Shown: positions 35,201-48,425, counted from the first letter of the stretch. The stretch: 64,000 bases of DNA from Manis javanica (GCF_040802235.1 NC_133158.1:156004401-156068400); one strand, 5' to 3'. Program-made: numbers and translations. Notes: generated by a model from the letters alone, not told the origin.

Positions 35201-37229
35201 GCTACTTCCTCTGTAAGTCACCACTCTATAGGGCTATTCTTTCATTTCCCGGGGTAAAATCTGTCATTTTTCTGATCACCTTTAGGAACTGAAAAGTCCT
35301 TCAGTAACTTTGAAACAATGCACACTTAATTCAGTAACTTAGGTCCACCCCTATGTAATAGTTGAAACTCTGATCTTGATTTAATGTTAGAGCTTGCCTC
35401 CACTTGTCTCCAGTCTTGATGGAAAGCAAGGAACATGGCTGACATCTGCAGTATTTTCCTAGCTTGAGGTTTTCTTCTTTCTTGCTTCCACTTTCCGGGC
35501 TCCTCCAATGCTGTAGAAGAAAAGGGAGGGAAATTAAGGGACAGGAAAGGGCTTTCTTGATTGGTATTGATATAACTCTGTCCATAGAAGTTGTTAAATC
35601 TTATTCTTTATTTCACAGATATTGTTTGGGTTCTTTTGAAGACACCCTGTCACTAGTTCCCTTTGTGCAATTAAATCATATCCCCTTACTGGTGAGTTTT
35701 GATTCAGCCTAAGGTCCTGTTATCCTTCTGGCCTCTTTCCACAGAGGTCACCTCACCCAAGACCATCTTGAGCTGTTTCTCAGGTGATCCCATCTGATCT
35801 TTCCATATAATCCACGGTTAGTCATTGGGTTTAAAGAGTGTGAATGCATCAACTGTGATGTTAAATTCCAATCACAGCCTTAGTATCTTGTCTGAGTCAA
35901 CAAATGAAGCTTGTTTAATTTGTACATCTATGAAACCCATGGTAATGGGTGTGAATGTGATTGAAATTCTACACAGAGGAAAATACATAGCCCTCAAAGC
36001 ATTTATTAGAAAACAATGAACATACGTGTGCTAATAATATCTAGGATTAACATTAGTATTAGTTTACATATAGCCAATCACAGCAAGGATCTGAGGAGGA
36101 ACCATACTGCTAGGGTACCAACCACAGACAAGGAGTTCCCTACAGTGGAGGACAAAAACTCCTTTCATGGTTTGAGGGCACTCTCTCACTGCAGAACCTC
36201 AATTGCTCCTCTGCTTTCATAACAACTGAAAATTCTGGCCAGACAAATATGGATCTCGTTCAGACTGCCAAGAGTCACTGCACTGGATCCAGTCCATAAT
36301 AATGGCCTAAATTGCCGCTGGGGAGAGAAGAAACCCCTGCCTCTACAGTTAAAGGGACTTTTACCATTACCCCCAAAGTAATATGCATGTATTATGTGAA
36401 TTAATTGGACTATTTAGTCTGCATTGACTGAATAATTTTACAGTAATATCCTTTTAGATTTATAACCACATAGGAACATAAGTTTGGAAAGGTTACCTGT
36501 GGTCAGTTTTCACATGGATGACAGTCAGTGGAATGAATGTCACCACTCCCCCAGCCAGTGTAGCTTTGACACTGACGCCTGCATATCTTTGGCCCTCTGT
36601 AAGGGAAAATGCTCTTACCATCCACTGTGTCTCTGTGATGACACAGCCGCTTCACACAATTTACATCCTTTACATTTCTCAGGAGTGTTTCTGATACACT
36701 AGGCAACACATATCAGGCTTGCTGGGTGGTCTCAATTAAGTCTCATCCACATGAGATTTTCAGGTGAATTTGAAGGATTTTTCACCCTTTGACAGAGGAG
36801 GATGATACTCAATATTCATAGACATTCCCTACAGAAAAAGCCCCCTCCTCCTTTCTTTATTAACCTATATCTGGCTGTAGTCAGACTCTGCAGTTTACAT
36901 GGGCTGGAGGTAGTTCATGGGCAATGATTGCAAAGCTGATTTTTAGACCCTTGTTTGCAAGACTTATGTAACTTGATAGAACTCTTCATAGCAGAATATG
37001 AGAGTACTTGCCACTGAATTTTTGTGAGCTCAGCCAAACCTGAGATACAAAGAGGTCCAATGTAACACCCCCTTACACAGAAATTTTTCAGCGTCCATGG
37101 AAATTTCATGTAAAAAAAAACATATAATCTTTTACACAAGGAAAATCTCAATGAGGATCCCAAATCAGAAGTCACTCAGGCTCTATTTTAGACAATAAAC
37201 TGTGAAAATAAAGGCAAATATTTATTTAG
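35201..37229. other. Unassigned 2-kb insert interrupting L1M
   Basis: It lies between two collinear parts of L1M, so it is presumably an insertion (or several), but I cannot classify it. Composition is mixed and GC-richer than the surroundings. It contains one copy (35950-36016) of the dispersed 67-bp duplication. Short frames within it (35464-35712, 36484-36702, minus 36915-37175) show no recognisable domain apart from the L1-like peptide in 35825-36019. Confidence 0.5.
35950..36016 (+). repeat. 67-bp dispersed direct repeat, copy A (L1 ORF2 piece)
   Basis: 94% identical (4 mismatches, no indels) to 37336-37402. Translates in one frame to a peptide containing RGKYIALKAFIRK, the L1 ORF2 'GKFIALNAYIRK' segment. 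Outside the 67 bp the two loci do not match, and this copy is not in an L1 context. Confidence 0.85.
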
Positions 37230-37460
37230 ATATTAAGAAGGCCTCTCTAAGTAACCCTTGGGTTAACCTGGGAGAGCAAAGCTAAAACTAAATTCTAATT
37301 AGAAAAGAGTAGTGAGAATACTACCTGGCTTATCATGTGAATGTGATTAAAATGCTACACAGAGGAAAATACATAGCCCTTGAAGCATTTATTAGAAAAC
37401 AAAAAGAACTAAAAATAAGTGTAGAGATGCTCTGGGACAGAAAATGAGACAGGTATGGGC
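37230..37460 (+). mobile_element. L1M fragment, sense (continuation)
   Basis: 'TCTAAGTAACCCTTGGGTTAACC', then 'TAATTAGAAAAGAGTAG', then 'ACACAGAGGAAAATACATAGCCC' and 'AGCATTTATTAGAAAACAAAAAGAACTAAAAATAAG' follow L1M ORF2 in order (consensus 'aataacccatgggtcaaagaagaaatc ... gagggaaatttatagcactaaatgcctatattagaaaag'). It is probably the downstream part of the L1M at 33480-35200. Confidence 0.7.
37336..37402 (+). repeat. 67-bp dispersed direct repeat, copy B, in L1M context
   Basis: Copy of 35950-36016. Here the sequence is in its expected place within the L1M ORF2 order, which makes this the likely source copy. Confidence 0.85.
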
Positions 37461-40354
37461 TATAGTAATGTGCTTTCAGGTTATACCTGTACACAGCTGG
37501 TTATCATAGAAACAGCTGAGGTTAAAAAACAAAAGGTACACTAAGAGAATGTGAGATTGGGTACACAAGGAGTGGAAGCATTATATCTCACTAATCAAGA
37601 TTGCAAGGAAACATTAATCTTCTTATATATTTGGTGGAATAAAATGCTGAGAGAATTACTGAATTTGGTCAGTATTTTCTCCTATTCCCTACTTGAAGCC
37701 ATTCTACAGTTGAAAATAAAACAAAATGGAACATAATAAAAGTAAGCTTGTGACTTTATAAAATGGAATTAAATTGGTTTAAGTAAAGGACCAAACAGAC
37801 TGCAGTTAAATGAAATGTTGGTATCTAATGTTAAGTAATTCCATCCTAATTCACTGCGTTGTAATAAAACATTTAAGCACACACATTATGGATATAAGGT
37901 CACCCACTGTTTTGAGTCTCCCAAAAAGAAGCTCAAAGCTAAGTTATAAATTAATTTAAAAGGTTTTATAAAATTGTAAATGTTTTGCTGAGCTTTTAAA
38001 AATGTTCCATGGGAAATTACTAAGAATGCAATAAAAATATTTTTAACAGACTTAAACTGGTAATTTAAACTTTTCCACATGAAACATGGTTAATTTTCAA
38101 AATCAGTTCAGCATCAGATTTTTTTCCTAAGATTTGAATCCATTTAAAGAAATAAAATAATTTCTCAAGATATTGTTGCTTTTCTTCTCCCTGTTTTACC
38201 CTTAGTAGAAAATGTCAAAGGATTTCAGGAAAATATAACCAATAGATACTCCTTTGACATTAAGGTAAAGCTGATTTTTGAGTTTTTAAAAGATGTCTAG
38301 GTCTATTTTATGTTGATTTTTTATCTTATTCACAAGTTTAAAATATCTGGTCAGACTCTATTCAGTTCTTCATTACTGTAGTTACAATTCCTTCCAAATA
38401 CAACATTGATTATTATAACAATGCAATGCAGAGAAAGGAGTCATCCTGCTAAATAATCCAAATATAAATCAGTTTTATAATTATACATAAATGTAATAAA
38501 TAATTTGATTAATAATCAATGAAATAACTTGGATTCATTCTTTTTTCCTCTTCCCAGATTGGAAGTGCAAAGGAGAGAGAAATAAGTTCTGCTAGGGGTA
38601 GGATATCCAGAAAGACCCCACAGAATGCATAAAGCTTGAAAACAAATATTGAATGATGTGGTGGTGTTTACTGGGTGGGTAACAGGTGTCCCTTCTTGCT
38701 GGCTCCATCCCCTCAAGTTAAAGAGAGAAGATCAGAGTTATGGGGATGGCGCAGCTATGTGTGATATGGCAGAAATTCCTCTGGGCGTGTCTCATGACCT
38801 CCCAGATAGGGCCCTTATGTTGAGTGAAACATCACATGAGTGAATCATTTTCACTAGTGTGTGGTAAATGTTGGCTCGCACAAGTAGGTTCTGCTTGCAC
38901 TGTATTTGTACATGTACGGTTGATGAGTCACGACTGTAATTCTTACCACACCACACTCACTGAACCTAGTGGTCAATTAACAATGCTTTTAGCCTTGTCA
39001 GGAAAGGGTAAGTAACATCACACTAATAACAGCTGGGAAAGTAGGGATGGAAGTGAAAGGGGGATATAAATCAGAAAAGCCATAATAATATATTAAGATG
39101 TTTCACAAAGTAAAAGAATATTTTTTTGAAAATTTAATAAAATAGAATATCCACCCAAAAGTGGGTACTTAATAATTTATATTAAAACTTACTCTTCTAA
39201 ATTTACCACCCTTTTTTTTAAAAGGATGCTAAATTAAAAATTTTAGATGACAAAAAAATTTCTTTTAATGATTACTATGAATTCTTATAAAAGACATAAA
39301 TATTTTTTATGCTTTGTGTATTTATCCATACTTACTTCCTTGCAACTTTCCTTCTTGGACATGACTTTGGTCAATCTGGTTTTTTTTGGATATTTTCTTG
39401 CTAAATCTGCATCTCTGTCTCTCTTCTTATAAATCATCTGACATCAAAGCATTTTTCCTTGTATAGAAAGCCCTCATCAACTGCTGTTTGTTTTTCTTCA
39501 GTAACATCACCAATCCCCCTGGACCTAGGCAACCTTGGTAGGATATATTCCTTTCCCATGTTCTCTGACTCTCTTTCCTGCAGAGTCTGATGCAAAACAG
39601 ATTTTCAAGTTCATAATAGAACAGAGGTCAACATGAAAGACGCCAGGATCCTGGCCTTTGGTTTTGCTTCTGGTCTTTATTATTACAACAAACAGTTAGT
39701 TGAACTATTATTTTCCATGTCATATAAACACATTGGAATGACAGCCTTTTCTTTTTAATCATAGGTCAGGATTTTTAAAGGAGTCTCAAATATGTAAGAA
39801 CAGATATAAGGAAAAAAATAGCAGTAACGAAAAGTAATCAAAATGAACTGTTAACATTCTTAACATTTCTAAAACCTGGCGAACAATAAGCACACCACCA
39901 GATTCTCATGCTCTCCTTCTCTCCTGTTTTGATCCAGAATGTGTCTTCAAACTGTTTCCTTTCACCTGAGTGTTGGGTTCTATTCCCTGGTGCTTTGTTT
40001 GGGAGCATACACTGAGCATTTTCCCCTTTTTTCTTCTGTATAGTCAAATTAGATGGTCTCCAGGTTTTAAACAGACACCTCTCTCGTCCATTTCAGAACA
40101 ACACCCATTCTTGTCCCACCTCCACAGCCCCACAGCTCCTGCCTCTGCCTATCTGTCCTCTCACCTACGTAGCCAAATGTCTCCAGTGGGTGGCCTCTTC
40201 TCCTTCCTTCATTTCCTCATCTTCCTCTCCACCCTTAACTCACCCCAGTCTTCTTCTGTCAGCCTCATACTGCCAGAATGGCCCTTATACAAATACAAAG
40301 ACTATTTTTCAATGCTCCTCTTAGCAGGGTGAAAACTAATAAAATGAAATCTTA
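37461..40354. other. Unassigned DNA, 2.9 kb
   Basis: No nameable element. 38640-39010 is GC-richer, has several CpGs and ends at a strong plus-strand donor-like sequence (AAAGG|GTAAGTAAC near 39008), but no acceptor or coding frame supports an exon. 40060-40330 is C/T-rich and could be a worn L2 piece. Confidence 0.4.
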
Positions 40355-40355
40355 C

Positions 40356-40776
40356 TGAAGTGGAGTTGGGAAGCTAGGACTGGAGTTAGGAGGCTAACAC
40401 TCCATGTCAATGACTGGAAGACCTGTCAATTCCAGACCCTAACAGAAGAATCATCAATGGGCAAGAATCATCAACTGCAGGCTGAAGGGGAAAATGTGCA
40501 CCTGGCATCTCCTATAGGAAACTGACCACCCCTGCAACTCAGCCAGTGAGAAATGGTCATGAGAAAATTTATGTTTCTCCAAGGGACTTCTGTTGAAAAC
40601 AAACCCTCCTCATTTCCTCTCTCTTCTTCGTGACACAATGTTCCTTTCCTTTGTGTTTTGGCCTTGCCTGTGGTTCTGCTATAGCTTGCTTGCCCAAAAT
40701 TGCAATTCTCTGCTATTTCCGAATAAACCCATTTTTGTTGGGAAAATAGCTGACAGTATTATTTTTAAAGTTAACA
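40356..40776 (+). mobile_element. ERV1-type solo LTR, sense
   Basis: Typical class I LTR texture: C-rich U3, 'GACTTCTGTTGAAAACAAACCCTCCTC', a T-rich stretch, polyadenylation signal AATAAA at 40722-40727 within 'CCGAATAAACCCATTTTTGTTGG', and an end at 'AAAGTTAACA'. It starts at TGAAGTGGAG. No target duplication was seen and no proviral genes adjoin. The start is approximate. Confidence 0.65.
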
Positions 40777-41154
40777 GCAGCAGTCGACTGAGAAGGATTC
40801 ACTTTCCTTCTCGAGATTGGCATCATTCTGGGGGTCAGAATCCTACACTTAGAGAATGAAAAGTTTTTGATTTCAGATCCTCCCTACAGAGCCCCCTCTC
40901 TCACCACCCACCATCCTCTCCCAATCTGAGAAATCCTAAATTCTTCTACTAAACCATCCTTTGGGATTTTGAGATGTATACTCTGTCAGAAGAGAAGGAA
41001 AATAATAGAGACTCAAGAAAATAGACAGACTATTACAAAAGAAAGGAAAGGTATTTAAATAATAAAGAATTACAAGGGCAAATAAGAATGGAGGAAGAAG
41101 ATAGTCATATACACTTTTTTGTGAACAAAATAGTATTATACTTTATATCAAGTT
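40777..41154. other. Unassigned DNA
   Basis: No recognised feature; a purine-rich patch lies at about 40985-41100. Confidence 0.45.
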
Positions 41155-41350
41155 TTTCTACTCTGAGTGAGATGGAAAACCACTGAAAGGTTTTAGGGAA
41201 GAGACATTGGACCTGGTGGAATATGGTGGAGATGGAACAAGATTAGGAAGAAATCTTATTGAATATTTAATAATTAACTAGATATTTAGATATCATCAAA
41301 GTTGTTGATACACTTGCTGGTAGGGTAGAGATATTTAGAAAATAATTTTG
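41155..41350 (-). mobile_element. L2 fragment, antisense (tentative)
   Basis: 'TACTCTGAGTGAGATGGAAAACCACTGAAAGGTTTTAGGGAAGAGAC' matches the antisense L2 block 'attctgagtgaaatgggaagccattggagggttttgagcagag'. The rest is much degraded. Confidence 0.5.
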
Positions 41351-41379
41351 GTGGCTTGACTTTGTCTTCAGATAAACTC

Positions 41380-41660
41380 ACCCATTCTCACATCAACATG
41401 AAACAGCTCTATGCAAATTACTTCTAAATATTTGCTGTCAACCCAGATAACTGTGTCTGAATGATAGACTCAGAGATCAACTCCTATTTGATATTTCTAT
41501 CTACACGTAGAACTAGCATTCCTAAGTACAAAACCGAACTCACAAACTCCGTTGCACATTTTCTCCACCCGACAAAACACATTCTCTTCCAGGGCCACTC
41601 ACTGTCCTGAATGCTGTCCCTGTCTGTTGAGTTGCTCCACAAGTCTTAGACTCATCCAAG
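41380..41660 (+). mobile_element. L2 fragment, sense
   Basis: Pyrimidine-rich sequence in the order of L2 ORF2: 'TTTGATATTTCTATCTACACGTAG', 'TAAGTACAAAACCGAACTCACAAAC', 'CCACTCACTGTCCTGAATGC', 'GTTGAGTTGCTCCACAAGTCTTAGACTCATCC'. It lies head-on to the preceding antisense piece. Confidence 0.6.
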
Positions 41661-42009
41661 ATGGACCATTAAAAGAAAAATAACGATTTATAGTTCTGTG
41701 CCAGTTAGAAGGTTGATAGTTACAAATAACAGGGTATCAAACCTTAACAGCAAGAGATTTCTTATTTCCTGTAATAAGAAGAAAGTAGCAGTTTCAAGGA
41801 TGGTTAACTTAAAGGTATGACAATGTCATCCTAGTGATCCCCATACCTCCCCTTAAAAGCTCAAGGTAGTTGGTGCAGTTCCAAATATGTTGTGTGATGA
41901 CAATGACAATCTACCCTGTCACAGAAAATTAAAAAATGGAAAAAGAGACACCAGGAACATGCTATCCAAAAGAAATCTTACATAGCAATAGTAATATCAA
42001 GTACACTGG
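41661..42009. other. Unassigned DNA
   Basis: No recognised feature. Confidence 0.45.
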
Positions 42010-42170
42010 AACTGATTTTGGAACAAAATTCCTTGGGCGTGAATTCTAGCCCTACTAGATGGTAGCTGTGTCACCTTGAGCAAATCACTTAACCACTCTG
42101 TGCGTCCATTGCCTCTTTACTCCAACCAGATGATTCTTGTGAGGGTCAATCACAGTATATAGCAGTATGC
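42010..42170 (+). mobile_element. MIR SINE, sense
   Basis: 'GGGCGTGAATTCTAGCCCTACTAGATGGTAGCTGTGTCACCTTGAGCAAATCACTTAACCACTCTGTGCGTCC' is the MIR core and 3' half in order (ctgccacttactagctgtgtgaccttgggcaagtcacttaacctctctg). Confidence 0.85.
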
Positions 42171-43414
42171 AGGTGACCCTGGCCTGACCCCTATAGTGCC
42201 ATAGCCCCTGACCCCTGTGCCTGGTCTGGGAGTAAGGCATGTTACCGGGGCCAGGGCAATCAGAACCTTCACTAGGATGATTCATACTAAGGCCAGGAAG
42301 AAGAACACCCCTCTGGAACTGCTAAAATGCCACAACCTCCCCTCCACCCTCCACGGTATAGAGGAAGCTTTCTCAACCGAACAGAGAAAGTGAGCATAAT
42401 CCTGAGAAAAGTTAAAATGAGACACAAAGAGAAAGAACAAGAGTCCAGCTTTCCCATTTGGATAAACTGTAACTCATGCTCTTTTTGGCGGCAACTAGAT
42501 GAAAATGGGTTTTATTTATTTACAGAGAGTAGTACTGTTTTGCTCCATATCTCATGGTGCCATCACATTGCAAACTATAGTTTTTAACTCCTAATTGACA
42601 TAGTAGTTAAATTCTTCCATCAGTGTATGGGCCTTGAATATCCCTTCTCCAAACTTGGCACAGCAGCTGAAGCTTAAGGAACATGGACTAAGTAGAAGCA
42701 GTTGACATTTGTGATTAAATCATATGAAAGTCGGTCACTGGCATTACACCTGGAAACATAAAGTCACATTAATTAATTAGTATTGTGTCTGGCATATGAT
42801 AGGTGCTCAATAAAAATTTGCTACCCCTGGTAAGTTTTTTGAAGATAATGTGGAAAAGGAACAGTCCAGTCTAGATACGTATGCAGATACATTATTAGTC
42901 TCCATCTCAGTTGAAACTTTAATATTTGAGTTTGACAATAGGGAAAATGGACATTTTTTCTGGTGTTTTTAAATTTAAGATGCTACTTGAATTCTTTCTT
43001 CATATTTCAGAATCTGTCAGTGTATATATCTGGCCTGGGTATTTATTATGTAATTACTTTTGTGCTACAAATTTATTTACCATTTTCTTAATATCTACTC
43101 CTTTTAAATTATTTAAAATCCTACTGCAGAGCATCATAAATAGAACTACAGAGTATATTCAATTCTCTACTATAGTGCCATATCAATATAAGTGAAAATA
43201 TCCATAGATATACTACAGAGATAGAAATACAGAGAGGGAGGGAAAGAGAGGAAAATAATATGAAATAAGTTTAAAATTGAGGACTTTGAAAATAAAATTT
43301 TTATTTAAAAGTGCATAGTAGAAAATTCTCCATGTATGTGTTTCTCACAGACTAACCACTCCATCCTCACCCCAAGCAACACTGACATCTTGAAGAATAT
43401 ATCCCAAGATAAAA
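42171..43414. other. Unassigned DNA with a short L2-like end
   Basis: 'GTGTCTGGCATATGATAGGTGCTCAATAAAAATTTG' at 42786-42821 is the conserved 3' tip of an L2 (sense). A purine tract (GAGAGGGAGGG type) lies at about 43217-43255. The rest is unassigned. Confidence 0.55.
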
Positions 43415-43540
43415 AATTGGACTGGGAATCAGGAATTATATAATTTTATTCCTGAATCTGACATTGACCAGTAGAATGAGTGGTTTTGGATGACTCATAT
43501 TCTGGACTTCATTTATTTATCTGCTTTAGATTATCATAGT
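43415..43540 (+). mobile_element. MIR SINE, sense
   Basis: 'GGACTGGGAATCAGGAATTA', 'CCTGAATCTGACATTGACCAGTAG' and 'GATGACTCATATTCTGGACTTCATTTATTTATCTGC' follow MIR order, heavily diverged. Confidence 0.65.
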
Positions 43541-46500
43541 TCCTATGGGTTAAATAAATATGAATTCTATATGAGAATTCATTGATTCCCATGAGGGCAA
43601 AAACCATGCAAAGAAGTTCAGTGAGGAATTTCTTTTGCATCTTTCCAACTTCCTGGTGAGTTCTCTTCCACCACATGGATTTCCCTTTCCTCCCTTTAAT
43701 CAGGCCAGCACTTAGTAGAGACACAATACATGGTAGGTCTTCACCTCCATGCTCCATTCTTATGCCCTCTACACTTTGGTGACACTGGGCTTCTCCTTGT
43801 AGGCTCCACCCAGGCCAGAGAATTTCCTGGCCACTACCCCATGATTCAAACATTTCTTTTTCACCCTTTCTGTTTGCTCAGTGGTATATTATTTTGTGTT
43901 GCCATATAGAACTTTTGCCTTCATTAGGTATTAATAGTAAACAGCAGGCTTGCAGTTACCACTTTCATTTTAATGGAGTGCCTTACCATCAGTCAAAGGA
44001 ATTGGCATGTAACCATAGGACTTGGGGCGCTGCCACAGGGAGACTCAAGGTTACTCAGGGGATTAGTTGGGGAACATGGAAAAAACAAGAATAATTTAAG
44101 TTTATCCAGAGCCCATCCAAATGTAATCAAACAAGAATTTTTAGTCAATGACAAATCATTACAAAACTTCAAATCTTGATTGAGCATTTCATTAACATCC
44201 CCTGACTATTAACTTTTCCATCAATTTTATTGTCATTTTATAAGCTGGGATTTGGAATTGTTTTGGATTTGTTCACACCCTCTGTTTTTTTGGTGGGGGA
44301 TGTGCGGGGGTACTGTCTGAAAGACGGGATGAATGGTTGTGGTTCCAGCGGGCATGACTGGCTTTCAGAATTGTTTTGGTAACTAGAGGGAGAATATGCT
44401 TGTAGGTATTCTAGGCCATAGCTCTCTGAAAGATCCTCCCACACGGCTTGCTTAGCTTTTACTTTCATTTTGTATTAAACAAAAAGTCATTTGAGGGCTA
44501 TTTAATGCTCTGGTTTGTGTTTTCCAATACCAGATAAAAGTTAAACAGATGAACCATTTGGGGGGTAAGGATTGGGAAATCCACGCCTGCTAAAATGCTT
44601 TAAAGTTTCAAAATGGTTTTGTTTTTTTAAACCCATTTTCCATGTTCCAGCAGCTGTGGGTTTTCCCAGGGCTCCCCCTGTGGCTCAAAAGGGACCTGCT
44701 TAATGCTTAACAGATGAGCCAATTGAGTTTTTAAATGCAAAATTAAACTTAAAGTGCACAAAGAGCACAGGGGAATCCACAGCCAAGAACAGACTGAAGG
44801 AGAGTGAGCCGCAAGCTGTGGGGAGACGAAGCCTCTTTTCCTGCAACCAGCACAAATGGGAGCAGGGTACAGACACATCCATCTTTTAATGGCCCCTCAA
44901 ACAGGCAGTAACCACCTCCATATTGCTAAAAGGTTTTTCATAACTACTTTTTTTAGATTTATTTACATGCTTATTTTTCTTTAAGAACAGACCAAAAAAA
45001 GCAGAAAATAAATAGATGCAGAACTCTATGGACTACAAGGACAAATATTTGTTTTGATCTCCATCAAGTCTGTCCTCTCAGTGATGGTGAGAGAACTTGG
45101 TGGCCTCAGCAATTTTTTTCCTCAGATCCCTAGGCACTTCATTTCCTGTCCCCCAGACACTCCGAAGATCATCTAGATTCTCAAAACATCAGGCTTTGAA
45201 TGTGAGGAGCCACGACATTTATGGACTTTGGTTGGGACAAAATTTGCCAAGTCAATGAGTCAGTTGTTTTATCATTCATCTAAATATTTGAGCATAAGAA
45301 AGCATTGGATTTTGGTTGCTTAAAAGTAAGATTCAGAAAAAAATGTTTTTACCAACTTTGGTAAAATCTTCTCTGGACAAAATTATCCTAACATCTTAAA
45401 AAGTAAATCTCCATTGTGTAAGCACTTTTACTTAAGTGGTTTCCATCATGATCAAGACTAAAATTCTATTGAAGTGATAACATTAACTGTTGGATTCCAA
45501 ATTATGGAAATGTTTTTGGAAGTCAGTCTCAACATTTCAACAAGTTTTTAATAACAATAAGTACATTGGCATTCCAGGATACAGCCCCACTGAGCCGCAT
45601 CAGACCACATAACCTCTCAGATTTTTGGCCAATGCATACTACTGAAAATGTGAATTCCTTAGTATTTGGAGGGCGGTATGTATGTCCTTTGTTGTCCAGT
45701 ACATTTTAAATGCATTTAAGGAGTACTTAGGATAATCTGCAAAAGTGCTGAGAAATGACAAACACATTGGAAAACTGCTGCTGCTCAGATCTTGTATCCA
45801 CACAGCTTTTAAACTAAGAAAACACTGAAAATCCTTTAATAGCTCACTTTTGGAGAATTCATATTTTAATGGATAGTAACCAAAAATCCTGTTGTCATGC
45901 GGGAAGAAATTTCCCATGAGGATACCAAGAAGAGGAGCTGGCAAACTTCCAAGTTCACATTTGATATATCACCAAGTGCAGCAATAACTAGTGAAGTCAC
46001 AAGTTTAAATAAGCCTAAAAAACTACACAAAAATATACCCACATACGTTTCTGTATGTACACGCACACATACCTTTTAAACATTATTTAAAGTTGCCTCT
46101 TCAATTACAAATTATAGCACTTGAGCATTTTTACTCAGACTTTCAAAATAAAGCTTACTACTTTAGGTTTTGAGAGCTATCATGGCCCACTCCTGTCCCC
46201 TGCCAAAAAGAATACAACCGATCAACCAACCCCTCACCCCCACCTCCCCCCAAAAAAACCCAAAACTATAAAACAGATTATGATTATTTGGTCTCAACCT
46301 TCTTCCTGATGATAATGGTCAACTCTTAGCTGTTTAAGGGAACAATTATTATACCTTAATCACTTAAATTCAAGATGTTAATTGTGAAATGGCAACTTCT
46401 AAAAATAGAATAAGAATAGAAATTCCTGCTCTGCATTTGGGACTGTGTATTCAGAGACTTCTACCTCTTAGGCAATCAAATCCACTTGTCACTGACTATA

Positions 46501-48354
46501 TCCAGCCTTGTCAGTTTGCCGGAAGGAAAGATGCTGAGGTTGGGCTCCTGCGAAAAGGTTGGGCTCCTGAGAAAGCAATCATATGGTTAATTGCTTTAGT
46601 GTGAACCTAGCCATTGTGATTAAAGCCTAGGACTTGTGTTTAGCTAGAGCAGAGTTTCCATGCTTCAAGGCACTCCTTGGCAGATGCAGGACTCTTCAGG
46701 CCTTGAGAAAATGTGCTGAGGCATCAGCAGATTTCCCTGAGGAGTTGCTGTAGTGTTTGGGGGATCATTCAATCATTAGACCATATTCAAACAAACTGAG
46801 TTAATTTGAATATGTAATCATTGGGTCAGATATTCATATATTTGCAAGCTCTTTCACGGGGTGATCATCAGAGTGCAGATTTAAATAAACAAGAACATAA
46901 TTCAAAACTTGACATATTATATGCTTGAATTTAATGTGAATCTATGTTCACCCCCAAAGCAACTTATATCTGTCACCTATTAATTATATACTTGCTTATA
47001 TACTGCTACTGGTACACTTCTAATGGACATAAATTAAAAAGACAACCTACTCTACTTTTAGATAGAATCCTATGGTTTATCTTTCCAGAACTCTAAATTT
47101 AGTTTTTCTCATAGAATTTGAGTAGTAATGATTAGCCCACATTTCTATATATATAAACACACAGACATATACATGTGTATGTATGGGTGTGTGAATATAT
47201 ACATAGATTAATTTTGATGCACATGTTTCAAAACACTTATTTAATCCTCTTTCTTTATAAAAATTATATCAAATCAAAATCTTATTTCTTGCCCCCCAAT
47301 GAAATGTTGGCTTCAGAGTTCACTTTCTACTAAGAAATTTTAAATCATTAAGCACGTAAAATACTATTAACTTCCTTCCCCTTTTAAAAATTAACCAATA
47401 TACTTTGGAGTTTTCACAAGAAGAGGCTAACATGTGCTGATGCATAAACAAAACATCTAACCATGTTCCAGTAATTCAAGTCCAACACCATTCTGAACAG
47501 ATTTTTAATATACTCATGGGAGTCACACAAGGGTAACTGGTGATGACTTCAAATCACTTGCATCTTATTTATCTTAAAATCTATGCCATAATCTGTTACT
47601 ACATTATAGGCAATAATATTGTTCTGTCAATTGTAAAAACAATGGAGTTTTGTTAATTTACCTCTATTTATTGCTCTTCTGTAACCTTATAAAAACTGAC
47701 CCTTGTGTATATAAGGTATTTTTGAAGCCCTACTTTCTCAGAAATAGATGCAGTTAAGATTTACCATTTTAAGAAATATTAACACAAAAGGAGACATATT
47801 ATGGTATAGTCCTCATCACTTTGCATTGTTCTCCCAACACTTGCCTTCATTTTAAGGGTGGATCTCTTAATGTTAATAGCAGATGCATCACGTGCAGAAG
47901 CTGGGAGCAGGAAAGCCATGTTTGGCATATAGACTCTTTGTAAGGAAAAATGCTACACAAAGCACGCTGCATCAAGTGCTTTATCTCAGACATTGAATCT
48001 TTCTCCTCAACCCATTTGCTCAATATTTCCTACCACTGTAAAAATTTTCTCATAAGAGTTAAATATTAAAATTGAATGGGAAGTAATAGAAAAACATAAC
48101 ATCTATTCCCCAATGCAAAAATACAATATGCAAATATGAAAATGAGGGGACTCTGCTTCTTCCCCTTATACAACTGATTAAATTGTCACTGCTGGAGATT
48201 ACATGAGGTTTTATTCCCTTTACAGCCATATTCAATCGGTCAGACAGGAAAATATATTGCCCCAGAAGAGACCCACCACCTGGTACACTGTGCTTTCAGT
48301 TGCCTGCAGAGGTCTTGTCCAAAACTTTGCAGCTACACCTTTAAAAAAAGAAAA
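43541..48354. other. Repeat-poor unassigned DNA, 4.8 kb
   Basis: No transposon I can name in 4.8 kb, unlike the left half of the window. GC-richer patches at 44600-44890 and 46400-46760 look like possible conserved non-coding sequence. No frame shows a protein domain. A 19-bp tandem pair at 46537-46574 is listed separately. Confidence 0.45.
46537..46574. repeat. 19-bp tandem duplication
   Basis: Two abutting copies of AGGTTGGGCTCCTGMGAAA differing at one base (C in the first, A in the second). Confidence 0.9.
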
Positions 48355-48425
48355 ATATTAGATGTGGTCATTCAAGACAGACTAGATGATCTCTAAAGCC
48401 CTTTTCAGCTTGGAGATTCCAGTAA
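48355..48425 (+). mobile_element. L3/CR1 3'-end fragment (tentative)
   Basis: 'GACTAGATGATCTCTAAAGCCCTTTTCAGCTTGGAGATTCCAG' matches the conserved CR1/L3 3' block 'agatgatctctaaggtcccttccagctctaaaattct'. It is very old. Confidence 0.55.

Noticed and set aside
35825..36019. 64-codon frame ending in RGKYIALKAFIRKQ as a small gene
   Set aside because: The recognisable peptide is an L1 ORF2 segment present also at 37336-37402; the rest has no domain.
38824..39015. Strong donor-like GGTAAGTAAC near 39009 as an exon end
   Set aside because: No matching acceptor or coding-like frame upstream could be defended.
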